Source of the DNA: Albidovulum litorale | Lineage (GTDB): Bacteria; Pseudomonadota; Alphaproteobacteria; Rhodobacterales; Rhodobacteraceae | Reading direction: 5' to 3' | DNA length: 64,000 nt | NCBI RefSeq assembly: GCF_025751495.1 | Contig: NZ_JAOWKZ010000004.1 | Span: forward strand, 461,736-525,735 | Shown here: positions 44,020 through 53,148 of the stretch, piece after piece | Layout of the letters: every line of letters begins with the position of its first letter | How positions within the stretch are numbered: the stretch's first letter is position 1 | Notes under the pieces: generated by a model | The model's input: only the letters and a program-made list of their open reading frames with translations | What the model was told of the DNA's origin: nothing | The model's database searches: none | Position numbers and translations under genes: made by a program

Positions 44020-44161
44020 GCACGTTCTCTTTCATCCGGACTGTTACCGTCGGCCCCGGCCTTTCACCGGGTCTGCTGACCCCTCGCTGGTGCAAGGGCG
44101 CTCGCGGGCTCGGGGTTTCCCCCATACCGCCGGTGGGGAATTGCACCCCGCCCTGAGAACG
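44020..44161 (-). promoter_or_regulatory. FMN riboswitch (RFN element)
   Basis: Minus strand, in order: CTCAGGGCGGGGTGCAATT, CCCCACCGGCGGTA, AGCCCGCGAGCGC, GGTCAGCAGACCCGGTG, GCCGACGGTAACAGTCCGG and ATGAAAGAGAACG. These are the conserved blocks of the six-helix FMN aptamer. It controls ribH2, 80 bases downstream. Confidence 0.96.
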
Positions 44162-44220
44162 GCAACAGCGTGACACCTTCATGCCTGTCCTGCAAGGGGC
44201 CGATGCGTCGGGTTGGACCG

Positions 44221-44883
44221 TCAGGTATGGCCGATAAACGGGTACCGATGCAGATGGGACGGGTCATCAATCTGCGCAGCAACGAAATCGGCCACTTCAT
44301 CGCGCGTAATCTTTGTCAGGCGTGTGTCGGGCGTGATCTCGTTCAGAACGGAAATCGATCCGGCCGAGGGGCGTTCAGAAAACGGCGCTGGTCTCACGAT
44401 GGTCCAGTCAAGCCCCGAGGCAGCGATCATCTTTTCCTGCCGGTCCTTGTCGCGATAGCGGGCACGGGTGAAGAGCGGAAAGATGATCCAGTCATAAAAG
44501 AACCCGCCATGGCCGCGTGTCTCGCCCGCACCGACACCGGTGATGGCGATCAGACGGCGCACGCCGCCGGCCTTCATGGCCGGGATCAATGCGACCGTGA
44601 CATCGGAAAAAAGCGTGGTGGCGCCCATCCGGTCGGTGCCAAGGGCAAAGATCACCGCCCTGCAGCCTGCGACGAAGCCGGTTAACGCGGTTTCATCCCG
44701 CGGATCGAACGCCCAGACATCGGCGCGACCCGAGAGATCCGACAAGCGGGACGCGTTCCGAGTCTGGCAGCGCACAGGATGACCGGCGGTCAGCAGGCGG
44801 TCAACGATCCTGCGCCCGACGCCGCCGCTTGCCCCAAGAACCGCGACGGGTGTGCCAAAGGTCCCCTTGTTTTCCTGGTCCAT
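44221..44883 (-). CDS. NAD(P)-binding atypical SDR (SDR a5/NmrA-like)
   Basis: 220 aa. The Rossmann motif VAVLGASGGVGRRIVDRLL at residues 13-31 is followed by TRNASRLSDL, AVIFALGTD, and IAITGVGAGETRGHGG near 115. DWTIVRPAPFSE near 158 is typical of the DUF2867/SDR_a5 group. The Tyr-x-x-x-Lys catalytic pair is not in its usual place, as in many flavin-reductase-like or regulatory members. Monocistronic; transcribed away from the 45033 gene. Confidence 0.85.
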   Translation of the reverse strand: MDQENKGTFGTPVAVLGASGGVGRRIVDRLLTAGHPVRCQTRNASRLSDLSGRADVWAFDPRDETALTGFVAGCRAVIFALGTDRMGATTLFSDVTVALIPAMKAGGVRRLIAITGVGAGETRGHGGFFYDWIIFPLFTRARYRDKDRQEKMIAASGLDWTIVRPAPFSERPSAGSISVLNEITPDTRLTKITRDEVADFVAAQIDDPSHLHRYPFIGHT

Positions 44884-45032
44884 GTGCGACTGCCGGTTCT
44901 ACAAAAGATATTCACGCCAGTATCGCACCGGACAATATCTGCGCGTTGATCCATAACAACTCGACCGGCCTTGACATCCCGCACCGCCTTCTCATCTCCT
45001 GATGACAGAGGGACCAGACAAGGGAGGGTCCG

Positions 45033-45311
45033 ATGCCATTGCCACTTGCCCCCATTGCCGGGTTTGCCATTCGCTACGGCGCCGTGGCGCTTGCGGCCTA
45101 TGGTCTTCGCCGGGCGCTGCGCAAGGGCCGCACCGATCAGCGCGCCGAGGATGCACTGGACGATATGGATGAGGGCGTCGCGGTTCACCGCCCTGCCGAC
45201 CGCGGGCAGACCAATGCCGCCGCCCGGTTCCGGAGGGTGATCCGCTGGGGAGATACGGCCATCGAAATCGACGCGGCCGCGCTCGGCCGTTTCCGGGTCC
45301 GGAAAGTTTAG
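45033..45311 (+). CDS. Small protein, unknown function (92 aa)
   Basis: 92 aa with GGGAGGG before the ATG. An N-terminal hydrophobic stretch (about residues 3-25, PLAPIAGFAIRYGAVALAAYG) followed by a basic cluster RRALRKGR suggests a membrane-associated helix with a cytoplasmic acidic/basic domain (AEDALDDMDEGVAVHRP). The C-terminus ends with a compact WGDTAIEIDAAALGRFRV. No family recognised, but frame quality is good. The glutathione transferase gene starts 9 bases downstream, so they are likely co-transcribed. Confidence 0.75.
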   Translation: MPLPLAPIAGFAIRYGAVALAAYGLRRALRKGRTDQRAEDALDDMDEGVAVHRPADRGQTNAAARFRRVIRWGDTAIEIDAAALGRFRVRKV

Positions 45312-45319
45312 GAAACAGA

Positions 45320-45928
45320 ATGCGGCTCTATCACTCGCCGACAACGCCTTACGGGCGCAAGGTCATGGTGCTTCTGCACGAAACCGGGCAGGCGGACGAA
45401 GTGGAGCTTGTCACCTCGGGCGGCACGCCGCTTGATCCGGGCAACCAGCCGCTTGATCTCAATCCTCTGGGCAAGATCCCCGCGCTCGACACCGGCGACG
45501 GGACGGCGATCTATGATAGCCGGGTCATCTGCCGCTATCTCGACGACCGCGCGGGCGGCACGCTCTACCCGCCCGCGCCACGCCTGTGGCAGACCCTGAC
45601 ACTGGAGGCGACGGCGGACGGCATTCTGGAGGCCGCCCTTCTTATGGTTTACGAATCGCGGCTGCGGCCCGAGGACATCCGGTTTGAGCCCTGGGTCGAA
45701 GGCCAATGGTCCAAGATCGCCCGCGCGCTCGACGCGCTGGAGGAGCGCTGGATGGGCCATCTGAATGACCCACTGGACATGGGTCAAATCGCGGTCGCCT
45801 GCGCGCTTGGGTATCTGGATTTCCGCCACGGGGCCCGCAACTGGCGTGACGGGCGGGCGCAACTGTCGACATGGTACAACGCCTTCTTGCGGCGTCCGTC
45901 CATGAAGGCGACCGAGCCCGCCGGGTGA
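45320..45928 (+). CDS. Glutathione S-transferase family protein
   Basis: 202 aa. N-terminal thioredoxin-like domain beginning MRLYHSPTTPYGRKVMVLLHE, with Ser/Thr near the glutathione site and the conserved cis-Pro in GKIPALDTGDG near residue 55, then YDSRVICRYLD at the glutathione gamma-glutamyl site. The all-helical C-terminal domain follows. The substrate is unknown; it resembles the YibF-like subgroup. Last bases overlap the LysE-type exporter gene. Confidence 0.92.
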   Translation: MRLYHSPTTPYGRKVMVLLHETGQADEVELVTSGGTPLDPGNQPLDLNPLGKIPALDTGDGTAIYDSRVICRYLDDRAGGTLYPPAPRLWQTLTLEATADGILEAALLMVYESRLRPEDIRFEPWVEGQWSKIARALDALEERWMGHLNDPLDMGQIAVACALGYLDFRHGARNWRDGRAQLSTWYNAFLRRPSMKATEPAG

Positions 45929-46563
45929 GCCTGCCCCTTGCGCCGTTCCTGACGGTCTGGACGGTGCTGGCGATGAACATCGCCTCGCCGGGGCCGAACG
46001 TATTGAACACGATCACAACCGCCATGGGATCGGGCCGCGCGGCCGGGCTTGCCTCGGCCGCCGCCGTGGCACTGGGGATCGGGATCTGGTGTGTCGGCAT
46101 GACATTGGGCATGGCCGCCCTGTTTCTTGCCCTGCCTGCGGCGCGCGCGATTCTGACGGTGATCGCGATCTGCCTGCTTCTGTGGTTCGCATCGCGATAC
46201 CTGCGCGCAGCATGGCAGGGCTGGCGCGGCACGGGCAAGAAACTGGCCGGTCGTTCGGGATTGTCGCTTCGCGCCGCGTTCCTGCGGTCTTTGTCGGTCA
46301 ACGCGCTCAATCCCAAGGCGCTGACGACCTGGGTGCTGATTCTCACGCTCTTCCCTGTGGCCCGCGCTGGGGCAGGCGATATCGCGCTTCTCTGCGCCGG
46401 TGCCTCTGCCATCGCCTTCGCAATTCACGCGGCCTATGCCGTCGCGTTTTCCACGGCTCCGGCTGCACGCGCCTATCTGCGGGCCGCACCCGTCATCAAT
46501 GGTGCGGTCGGACTCTTCTTCGCTGGATTTGCGGTCAGGCTGGCGGCGGGTCTTCTGCCCTGA
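45925..46563 (+). CDS. LysE/RhtB-family exporter
   Basis: 212 aa if started at the GTG that overlaps the GST stop (45925); an ATG at 45871 in the same frame lies inside GST. Six hydrophobic helices: FLTVWTVLAMNIASPGPNVL carries the ASPGPN motif of LysE/RhtB transporters. Family members export amino acids or derivatives such as homoserine lactone. Coupled to GST, which hints at export of conjugates, but that is speculation. Its 3' end overlaps a possible small minus-strand gene. Confidence 0.88.
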   Translation: MSLPLAPFLTVWTVLAMNIASPGPNVLNTITTAMGSGRAAGLASAAAVALGIGIWCVGMTLGMAALFLALPAARAILTVIAICLLLWFASRYLRAAWQGWRGTGKKLAGRSGLSLRAAFLRSLSVNALNPKALTTWVLILTLFPVARAGAGDIALLCAGASAIAFAIHAAYAVAFSTAPAARAYLRAAPVINGAVGLFFAGFAVRLAAGLLP

Positions 46564-46657
46564 CCCGTTCAGAACCAGCTATCGCGACACAGCGCCCGTC
46601 CGGCTGACCCTCATAGGTCCAGCGCATGGCGTCGCGACGGCACGATCCTTCCGGCAT
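46535..46657 (-). CDS. Possible small gene antisense to the LysE 3' end (40 aa)
   Basis: 40-residue frame starting MPEGSCRRDAMRWTYEGQP. Supported by a strong ribosome site (AAAGGAG, 5-6 bases before the ATG at 46657). Overlaps the end of the exporter gene by 29 bases. It contains two Cys and a Pro-rich end (AEDPPPA). No family is recognised, and a frame this short can be chance; the ribosome site is the main argument. Confidence 0.35.
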   Translation of the reverse strand: MPEGSCRRDAMRWTYEGQPDGRCVAIAGSERVRAEDPPPA

Positions 46658-46936
46658 GATGCTCCTTTGCCGAGTGACCGCGACAGGAGCACGGCGACCC
46701 ATTTCGGAAACGGGAAAGCGCGGGGAATCACCCTTGATCGCCCTCATCGGCACTCTCTCGCCCGTGACTTTTTCGCCGCCACCCCGAGGCAACAGTGCCG
46801 CAGAGCCCCCGATGCGCCCGATTGTCCGCTGGACGGGCCCGAATTTGGCCGCTAATAACCGCCCGGGAAGGCTGCGGGAAACTGCGGCCCATTCGTCGCA
46901 GGACCGGCCCGCCGGTCGAAGAAGGGAGAAAGTTTC
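46564..46936. other. 373-base gap before petA
   Basis: Apart from the possible 40-residue minus-strand ORF (46535-46657), this gap carries no convincing gene. It should hold the petABC promoter. A weak TTGGCC-type -35 and TAATAA region near 46843-46859 are the only candidates I see, and the petA ribosome site (AAGGGAGAAAG) is at its end. Confidence 0.5.
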
Positions 46937-47500
46937 GTGTCCCAAGCTGAAGACCACGCAGGCACCCGGAGGGATTTCCTCTACTACGCCACCGCGGGCG
47001 CCGGGGCGGTCGCGGGCGGCGCCGCCGTCTGGACCCTCGTTGACCAGATGAACCCCTCCGCCGATGTTCAGGCGCTGTCGTCGATCTTCGTCGACGTCTC
47101 GGGCGTTGAGGTGGGCACGCAGTTGACCGTCAAATGGCTCGGCAAGCCGGTCTTTATCCGCCGCCGCACGCAGGAAGAGATCGACGCGGCCCGCGCGGTG
47201 CCGCTGGCCGATCTGATCGATAGCGGGGCTGAAAACGCCAACATCGGCGCCGAGGCGGATGCGGCGGACGAAAACCGCACGCTGGACGAAGCCGGCGAAT
47301 GGCTGGTGATGATGGGCGTCTGCACCCATCTCGGCTGTGTGCCCTTGGGCGACGGAGCGGGCGATTTCGGCGGTTGGTTCTGCCCCTGCCACGGTTCGCA
47401 CTACGACACCGCAGGCCGGATCCGCAAAGGCCCTGCGCCGACCAACCTGCCGGTGCCGGTCGCGGCCTTCACCGACGAAACCACGATCAAGCTGGGCTGA
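46937..47500 (+). CDS. petA: Ubiquinol-cytochrome c reductase Rieske iron-sulfur subunit
   Basis: 187 aa subunit of the bc1 complex, carrying the [2Fe-2S] cluster that takes the first electron from ubiquinol. N-terminal twin-arginine-like [17 protein letters not shown] gives a Tat-inserted membrane anchor (residues about 12-38). Cluster ligands are in CTHLGC near residue 129 and CPCHGS near 149. First gene of petABC, 12 bases before petB. Length matches Rhodobacter FbcF. Confidence 0.98.
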   Translation: MSQAEDHAGTRRDFLYYATAGAGAVAGGAAVWTLVDQMNPSADVQALSSIFVDVSGVEVGTQLTVKWLGKPVFIRRRTQEEIDAARAVPLADLIDSGAENANIGAEADAADENRTLDEAGEWLVMMGVCTHLGCVPLGDGAGDFGGWFCPCHGSHYDTAGRIRKGPAPTNLPVPVAAFTDETTIKLG

Positions 47501-47512
47501 GGGGGCTGAAAG

Positions 47513-48835
47513 ATGGCTGGTATTCCGCACGACCATTACGAGCCCAAGACGGGTTTTGAGCAGTGGCTTCACCGCCGCCTGCCGATCGTGAGCCTGGCTT
47601 ACGACACCCTTATGATACCGACGCCGAAGAACCTGAACTGGTGGTGGATCTGGGGCATCGTCCTGGCCTTCTGCCTCGTTCTTCAGATCGCGACGGGCAT
47701 CGTCCTTGCGATGCATTACACGCCGCATGTCGATCAGGCCTTCGCCTCGGTCGAGCACATCATGCGTAACGTGAATGGCGGCTACATGCTGCGCTACATT
47801 CACGCCAACGGCGCATCGCTCTTCTTCCTTGCCGTCTATATCCACATCTTCCGCGGCCTCTTCTACGGCTCGTACAAAGCCCCGCGCGAGATCACCTGGA
47901 TTGTCGGTATCCTGATCTTCCTTGCGATGATGGGCACCGCCTTCATGGGCTACGTCCTGCCGTGGGGCCAGATGTCGTTCTGGGGCGCCACGGTTATCAC
48001 CGGCCTTTTCGGCGCAATCCCGGGCATCGGCGAGCCGATCCAGACCTGGCTTCTGGGTGGACCAGCGGTGGACAATGCCACGCTGAACCGCTTCTTCTCT
48101 CTCCACTACCTCCTGCCCTTCGTGATCGCGGCGCTGGTTGCCGTTCACATCTGGGCCTTCCACACCACGGGCAACAACAACCCGACCGGTGTCGAGGTGC
48201 GGCGTGGCTCGAAAGCGGAAGCCGAGAAGGACACTCTGCCCTTCTGGCCCTATTTCGTGATGAAGGACCTCTTCGCGCTGGGCGTGGTTCTGGTGGTCTT
48301 CTTCGCCATCGTCGGCTTCATGCCGAACTACCTTGGCCACCCCGACAACTACATCGAAGCGAACCCGCTGGCGACGCCCGCGCATATCGTGCCGGAATGG
48401 TACTTCCTGCCGTTCTACGCGATCCTGCGCGCCTTCACCTCGGATGTCTGGGTCGTCATGCTGACAAACTGGGTCACCTTCGGCATCGTCGACGCCAAGT
48501 TCTTCGGCGTGCTAGCGATGTTCGGCGCGATCGCGGTCATGGCCATCGTGCCGTGGCTCGACACGTCGAACGTGCGGTCTGGTCAGTACCGGCCGATGTT
48601 CCGCTGGTGGTTCTACCTGCTGATCATCGACTTCGTCGTCCTGATGTGGTGCGGCGCTATGCCGGCCGAACCACCCTATTCGATCATCTCGCTGATCGGG
48701 TCGGCCTACTGGTTCGCCTATTTCCTCGTGATCCTGCCGCTTCTGGGTGTGATCGAAAAGCCGACGACCCCGCCGGCGACGATCGAGGATGACTTCAACG
48801 CGCATTACGGCGCAAAAAGCACTCCGGCCGAGTGA
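47513..48835 (+). CDS. petB: Cytochrome b of the bc1 complex
   Basis: 440 aa membrane core that oxidises ubiquinol (Qo) and reduces ubiquinone (Qi). Eight transmembrane helices. The heme ligands are His pairs in [16 protein letters not shown] and [15 protein letters not shown]. The Qo motif [15 protein letters not shown] is near residue 305. Full-length (not split b6/subunit IV), as in Rhodobacter. Between petA and petC in one operon. Confidence 0.99.
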   Translation: MAGIPHDHYEPKTGFEQWLHRRLPIVSLAYDTLMIPTPKNLNWWWIWGIVLAFCLVLQIATGIVLAMHYTPHVDQAFASVEHIMRNVNGGYMLRYIHANGASLFFLAVYIHIFRGLFYGSYKAPREITWIVGILIFLAMMGTAFMGYVLPWGQMSFWGATVITGLFGAIPGIGEPIQTWLLGGPAVDNATLNRFFSLHYLLPFVIAALVAVHIWAFHTTGNNNPTGVEVRRGSKAEAEKDTLPFWPYFVMKDLFALGVVLVVFFAIVGFMPNYLGHPDNYIEANPLATPAHIVPEWYFLPFYAILRAFTSDVWVVMLTNWVTFGIVDAKFFGVLAMFGAIAVMAIVPWLDTSNVRSGQYRPMFRWWFYLLIIDFVVLMWCGAMPAEPPYSIISLIGSAYWFAYFLVILPLLGVIEKPTTPPATIEDDFNAHYGAKSTPAE

Positions 48836-48854
48836 GCGGAAAGGATTGATTGAG

Positions 48855-49643
48855 ATGCTGAGAAATATCGCAATCGCGGCCGCTTCCGTTCTTGCCCTGT
48901 CGGGTGCCGCTTTCGCCGCCGGTGGTGGTGAGCAGCATATCGAGGATGTGGCCTTCTCGTTCGAAGGCCCGTTCGGCAAATATGACGAGCACCAGCTGCA
49001 GCGCGGCCTTCAGGTCTACACCGAGGTTTGCGCCGCCTGCCACGGCATGAAGTTCGTGCCCATCCGGACGCTCTCGGATGAAGGCGGCCCGCATCTGCCG
49101 GAAGATCAGGTGCGTGCCTACGCCGCGCAGTTCACCGCCATCGACAAGGAGACGGGTGAAGAGCGTGAGGCAACGCCGAACGACTTCTTCCCGAAATCCT
49201 CGCTGGAAAACGCGCCGGACCTGAGCCTGATGGCCAAGGCCCGCGCCGGTTTCCACGGGCCCTACGGCTCGGGGATCAACCAGTTCTTCAAGGGCATCGG
49301 TGGGGCGGAGTACATCTATTCGATCCTCACCGGCTATACCGGCCATGAGGTCGAACAGGTCGGCACCACGTTCTATGAGAACACCGCCTTCCCGGGGGGA
49401 CTCATTGCCATGAATCCGCCCCTGTCGGACGGTCAGGTCGAATATGCCGACGGTCATGACAACACGGTCCATCACATGGCCGAGGACGTCTCCGCCTTCC
49501 TGATGTGGGCGGCCGAGCCGAAGATGATGGCGCGCAAGCAGGTGGGCTTCGTGGGCGTTCTGTTTCTTGGCCTGCTGACGGTGCTTCTGTACCTCACCAA
49601 CAAGCGGATCTGGGCGCCCTACAAGGGCAAGAAGCAAGCCTGA
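48855..49643 (+). CDS. petC: Cytochrome c1 of the bc1 complex
   Basis: 262 aa, start at the ATG at 48855 after stop-overlapping upstream codons. Cleaved Sec signal ([21 protein letters not shown]). Heme site CAACH near residue 59, axial Met region [12 protein letters not shown] near 185, and a C-terminal membrane anchor ([18 protein letters not shown]) with a basic tail. Passes electrons to a soluble or membrane cytochrome c. Transcript ends at the repeat and terminator just downstream. Confidence 0.98.
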   Translation: MLRNIAIAAASVLALSGAAFAAGGGEQHIEDVAFSFEGPFGKYDEHQLQRGLQVYTEVCAACHGMKFVPIRTLSDEGGPHLPEDQVRAYAAQFTAIDKETGEEREATPNDFFPKSSLENAPDLSLMAKARAGFHGPYGSGINQFFKGIGGAEYIYSILTGYTGHEVEQVGTTFYENTAFPGGLIAMNPPLSDGQVEYADGHDNTVHHMAEDVSAFLMWAAEPKMMARKQVGFVGVLFLGLLTVLLYLTNKRIWAPYKGKKQA

Positions 49644-49647
49644 CCGC

Positions 49648-49700
49648 CGGAGCCGGGGGCGCTGCCCTCGGACCCCCGGAGTATTTCGGGCAAGATGAAG
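49648..49700 (+). repeat. Intergenic hairpin-plus-tail repeat, copy D
   Basis: CCGGGGGC-GCT-GCCCTCGG stem, then GGACCCCCGGAGTATTTC and GGGCAAGATGAAGATG. The stem-and-tail order matches copy C; the end of the tail is diverged. It sits directly after petC. Confidence 0.55.
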
Positions 49701-49703
49701 ATG

Positions 49704-49733
49704 GGACGCGCCTTTCGGGGCGCGTTCTTTTTT
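49704..49733 (+). terminator. Rho-independent terminator of petABC
   Basis: GGACGCGCC-TTTC-GGGGCGCG stem followed by TTCTTTTTT. The strongest intrinsic terminator in the window. Confidence 0.85.
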
Positions 49734-49743
49734 GCCGGGAAGG

Positions 49744-50733
49744 TTAGCGCACCTTCAGGACGATCTTGCCGATATGGCCCGAGCTTTCGATGCGGCGGTG
49801 CGCTTCGGCGGCCTGATCGAGCGGGAATTCCGAATCCATCACTGGCGCGAGGCGTCCGCCATCGATCAGTGGCCAGACATGGGCGCGCAGTTCCTCCGCG
49901 ATCCGCGCCTTGGCAAGGTCGCTTTGGGGCCTGAGCGTAGAGCCGGTGATGGTCTGGCGCTTCATCATCATCGGCGCGAAATTGATCTCGGCCTTCGGGC
50001 CTTGCAGGAAGGCGATCTGCACCAGCCGCCCGTCATCTGCCAGCGCCCTCAGATCGCGCGCGATATAGTCACCGCCGACCATGTCGAGGATGACGTCCGC
50101 TCCGCCCTCAGCCTTGAGGATGTCGACGAAATCCTCCTCGCGGTAGTTGATCGCCCGCTCAGCGCCGAGGTCCACGCAAGCGGCGCATTTCTCGGCCGAA
50201 CCGGCGGTCGCGAAGACGCGGGCGCCAAGGGCCGAGGCGATCTGAATCGCGGTCGTACCGATGCCGGAGGACCCGCCATGGACGAGAAAGGCCTCGCCCG
50301 CCCTGAGTCTGCCGCGCATGAAGACGTTGGACCACACCGTATAGCAGGTCTCGGGCAGGCAGGCAGCCTCGCGCAGGTTCATGCCTTTCGGGATCGGCAA
50401 GGCATGGGCGGCGGGGGTCACAACATATTCGGCATAACCGCCGCCGGGCAGGAGCGCGCAAACCTCGTCCCCGACCGTCCAGCCGGACACATCCGGGCCA
50501 AGGGCGGCGACGCGCCCCGACGCCTCCAGCCCCGGCAGGGGTGAGGCCGAGGGCGGCGGCGCGTAAGCGCCCGCGCGTTGCAGCGCGTCGGGGCGGTTGA
50601 CGCCCGCCCAATGGACCTCGATCAGGATCTGACCGGGGCCCGGCGCGGGCACGGGCACCTCGACCTGGGTCAGCACCTCCGGCCCGCCCGGTTTTGAGAT
50701 TTCGATCGCCCGCATCGTCTTTGGCAGCGTCAT
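49744..50733 (-). CDS. NAD(P)H quinone oxidoreductase (zinc-free MDR, PIG3 type)
   Basis: 329 aa medium-chain reductase. N-terminal GroES-like domain with AGVNRPDALQRAGAY near residue 47, no structural or catalytic zinc Cys sets, and an NADPH-binding domain with LVHGGSSGIGTTAIQIA near 150. Members reduce quinones by one electron or act on enoyl substrates. ATGA overlap with the COQ9 gene (50730) suggests co-translation and possibly a link to ubiquinone. Confidence 0.92.
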   Translation of the reverse strand: MTLPKTMRAIEISKPGGPEVLTQVEVPVPAPGPGQILIEVHWAGVNRPDALQRAGAYAPPPSASPLPGLEASGRVAALGPDVSGWTVGDEVCALLPGGGYAEYVVTPAAHALPIPKGMNLREAACLPETCYTVWSNVFMRGRLRAGEAFLVHGGSSGIGTTAIQIASALGARVFATAGSAEKCAACVDLGAERAINYREEDFVDILKAEGGADVILDMVGGDYIARDLRALADDGRLVQIAFLQGPKAEINFAPMMMKRQTITGSTLRPQSDLAKARIAEELRAHVWPLIDGGRLAPVMDSEFPLDQAAEAHRRIESSGHIGKIVLKVR

Positions 50734-51434
50734 GCGCCCTCCTTGCCTGTCATCCGTCCCGGCAGGTCACCCGGCGCGCCCGTTGGTGCCCGAACACGCT
50801 CCAGTATCTTCATCGGTCCCGCCAGCACCCGGCCCAGCACTGGATTGTCCCGCACCTGCGCCTTGAACTTCTCGAACCGCATCACATCCTCGATCCGGCG
50901 GTCGAGGAACTGCCATGTGGCGTCCTGCCCGGCGCTGTCATCGCCGAGCCAGTAAAGCACGACGGATGAATAGACCGCCGAAAGCGTCGCGCGTTTTGAA
51001 TACCAGTTGATGTCTTCCGACGTATCGCCAAGGGCGCGCCAGATCGCATCCGCCGTGCCCCAGACAAGCGAAGCGCCCGTCGCGGCATTCTGCGGCAACG
51101 CGAAGAGCGCCGCGCCCCGTCGCACGAGTTCCCGGTCAGCCCCTTCAAGCCTAAGCCGAACGGCCAAAGCCACCCGGTCGCGGAACCGGAGCGCGGTTAG
51201 GTCCTCGGCATCAAGGGCGGCCACCATCGCTGCATCCCCTGCCTTGTGATAGGCAATGGCGAGGTCGAGCGCCCCGCGGGGGAAGACCGCACGGGCGAGA
51301 GCAGGGGCGATGCCGATATCCTCGCAGGCCGCACGGAACGTGGCCTCGGACCAGCCATCGAACACTGCGTGGCTGAGGGCGGCCTCCATGAGCCGTTCCT
51401 TCGCCGAACCGATATCGAAGCCCTTGTTTTCCAT
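50730..51434 (-). CDS. coq9: COQ9-like ubiquinone biosynthesis protein
   Basis: 234 aa from the ATG at 51434 with GGAGG upstream. TetR-like helical fold at the start (FDIGSAKERLMEAALSHAVFDGWSE), followed by the COQ9 C-terminal domain (WYSKRATLSAVYSSVVLYWLGDDS; RRIEDVMRFEK) that in eukaryotes binds lipid and delivers intermediates to COQ7. Bacterial homologues are restricted mainly to alphaproteobacteria. First gene of a unit with the quinone oxidoreductase; divergent from rpsU. Confidence 0.93.
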   Translation of the reverse strand: MENKGFDIGSAKERLMEAALSHAVFDGWSEATFRAACEDIGIAPALARAVFPRGALDLAIAYHKAGDAAMVAALDAEDLTALRFRDRVALAVRLRLEGADRELVRRGAALFALPQNAATGASLVWGTADAIWRALGDTSEDINWYSKRATLSAVYSSVVLYWLGDDSAGQDATWQFLDRRIEDVMRFEKFKAQVRDNPVLGRVLAGPMKILERVRAPTGAPGDLPGRMTGKEGA

Positions 51435-51460
51435 GGTCTGCCGCCTCCGCATCCACCCCA

Positions 51461-51489
51461 TAGACAAAAGCCGGGGCCTTTGCTATACG
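51461..51489 (+). promoter_or_regulatory. Probable rpsU promoter
   Basis: TAGACA (-35), 17-base spacer and TATACG (-10), about 50 bases before the rpsU start. The best sigma-70-like match in the coq9/rpsU gap. Confidence 0.55.
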
Positions 51490-51542
51490 GCCGCCTCCTG
51501 CAACTGATTGCAACTCTAACTTAGGAAGGTGGTGACAACCAC

Positions 51543-51749
51543 ATGCAGGTCAGCGTTCGCGACAACAACGTCGAACAGGCGCTTCGTGCTCTGAAGAAAA
51601 AACTTCAGCGCGAAGGGGTTTTCCGTGAAATGAAGCTCAAGCAGCATTTCGAGAAGCCGTCCGTCAAGAAAGCGCGCGAGAAGGCCGAGGCCATCCGCCG
51701 TGCCCGCAAACTGGCACGCAAGAAGGCCCAGCGCGAAGGCGCTCTCTGA
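51543..51749 (+). CDS. rpsU: 30S ribosomal protein S21
   Basis: 68 aa, strongly basic, beginning [20 protein letters not shown] and ending in an Arg/Lys-rich helix ([16 protein letters not shown]). Binds the 30S platform and helps initiation. AGGAAGGTGGTG lies upstream of the ATG. Monocistronic, with its own promoter and terminator, as usual outside gammaproteobacteria, where rpsU heads the macromolecular-synthesis operon. Confidence 0.98.
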   Translation: MQVSVRDNNVEQALRALKKKLQREGVFREMKLKQHFEKPSVKKAREKAEAIRRARKLARKKAQREGAL

Positions 51750-51791
51750 AGCGACTGGAACAGCTGGCGGGGGCGACCCCGCAAGACGATC

Positions 51792-51822
51792 AACCCCCGA
51801 GGCACGCCCCGGGGGTTTTTCA
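51792..51822 (+). terminator. Terminator of rpsU
   Basis: AACCCCCGAGG and CCCCGGGGGTT around a short loop, followed by TTTTTC. Classical intrinsic terminator. Confidence 0.8.
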
Positions 51823-51885
51823 TTTTCTGGGGTCAGATGAATAAGGGGCGCCGAGTGGCGCCCCTTCCAGTTCTGTCGTAGCGTG

Positions 51886-52995
51886 TCAGGCGAGCGAGGC
51901 ATCCAGCGCCTTGACGACAGCGTCGCCCATTTCGCTGGTGGAGACGGGCTTGCCGCCCTCCGGTCCCATCAGGTCGGCCGTGCGCAGGCCCGAGGCCAGA
52001 ACCGCCTCGATGGCGCCTTCCAGCCGGTCGGCTTCGGTTCCCTGATCGAAGGAATAGCGCAAAGCCATCGCGAAGGAGAGGATGCAGGCGATCGGGTTCG
52101 CCTTTCCTTGGCCAGCGATGTCGGGGGCCGAGCCATGGACGGGCTCATACAGCGCCTTGGGGCGGCCATTGGCCATCGGCGCGCCGAGCGAGGCCGAGGG
52201 CAGCATGCCCAGCGAGCCAGTCAGCATCGCCGCGCAGTCGGACAGGATGTCGCCGAAGAGGTTGTCGGTGACGATCACGTCGAACTGCTTGGGCCAGCGG
52301 CAAAGCTGCATCGCACCCGCATCGGCATACATGTGCGAAAGCTCGACCTCGGGATATTCCTCGTCATGCACCTTCTGCACGACTTCGCGCCAGAGGATGC
52401 CCGATTCCATCACATTGGCCTTCTCCATCGAGCAGACCTTGTTGTTCCGGCGCTTCGCGAGTTCAAAGGCCGACCGCGCCACACGGGCGATCTCGGATTC
52501 GGTATAGCGCTGGGTGTTGATGCCGACACGCTCATTGCCTTCGGTGAAGATGCCGCGCGGTTCGCCGAAATAGACGCCCGACGTCAGTTCCCGCACGATC
52601 ATGATGTCGAGCCCGGCCACCACATCGCGCTTCAGCGACGAGAAGTCGGCCAGCGCGTCGAAGCACTGGGCAGGGCGCAGGTTGGAAAAGAGGTCCATTT
52701 CCTTGCGGATGCGCAGCAGGCCGCGTTCGGGTTTCAGCGCGAAATCGAGGTTGTCGTATTTCGGCCCGCCAACCGCGCCGAGCAGGACGGCGTCCACCGC
52801 CTGCGCCTTGGCCAGCGCCTCATCCGTCAGCGGTACGCCATGGGCGTCATAGGCGGCGCCACCGATCAGGTCTTCGCTGACATCGAAGTTGAGCCCGCGC
52901 TTCGCGCCGAACCAGTCGATGATCTTGCGGACCTCGGCCATGACTTCGGGGCCGATCCCGTCGCCGGGCAGGATGAGGATGGAAGGATTGGCCAC
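51886..52995 (-). CDS. leuB: 3-isopropylmalate dehydrogenase
   Basis: Third committed step of leucine synthesis; NAD-dependent oxidative decarboxylation. 369 aa: [17 protein letters not shown] at the start, [12 protein letters not shown] near residue 73, [13 protein letters not shown] near 135, and the substrate/NAD loop [17 protein letters not shown] near 285. Separated from leuC and leuD by a two-gene insert (53149-55100), on the same strand, so the three leu genes are not one compact operon. Confidence 0.98.
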   Translation of the reverse strand: MANPSILILPGDGIGPEVMAEVRKIIDWFGAKRGLNFDVSEDLIGGAAYDAHGVPLTDEALAKAQAVDAVLLGAVGGPKYDNLDFALKPERGLLRIRKEMDLFSNLRPAQCFDALADFSSLKRDVVAGLDIMIVRELTSGVYFGEPRGIFTEGNERVGINTQRYTESEIARVARSAFELAKRRNNKVCSMEKANVMESGILWREVVQKVHDEEYPEVELSHMYADAGAMQLCRWPKQFDVIVTDNLFGDILSDCAAMLTGSLGMLPSASLGAPMANGRPKALYEPVHGSAPDIAGQGKANPIACILSFAMALRYSFDQGTEADRLEGAIEAVLASGLRTADLMGPEGGKPVSTSEMGDAVVKALDASLA

Positions 52996-53070
52996 GTCGG
53001 GGCTCCTTAGCCGTTGAATAGGATCATGGCTCGCCTAGCCAAAGCCCGCCGCAGGGTCAAGCAGATGTCC

Positions 53071-53106
53071 CGTTGCGGGCCGCCTTCGGTGAAGATTCCC
53101 GCAACG
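53071..53106 (-). terminator. Hairpin between the nuclease-like gene and leuB
   Basis: CGTTGCGGG/CCCGCAACG, perfect 9-bp stem with an 18-base loop, about 40 bases after the stop at 53149. It may end that transcript before the leuB promoter. Confidence 0.5.
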
Positions 53107-53148
53107 TGAGTTGCGTTTAAGTCCAGCTCCCACGTGACGAGCCGTTGG

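Noticed and set aside
46535..48385. 616-codon open frame on the minus strand across petA and petB
   Set aside because: Runs antisense through highly conserved bc1 genes; composition is Arg/Asp/His-rich shadow sequence. Only the last 40 codons, with their own ribosome site, were kept as a possibility.
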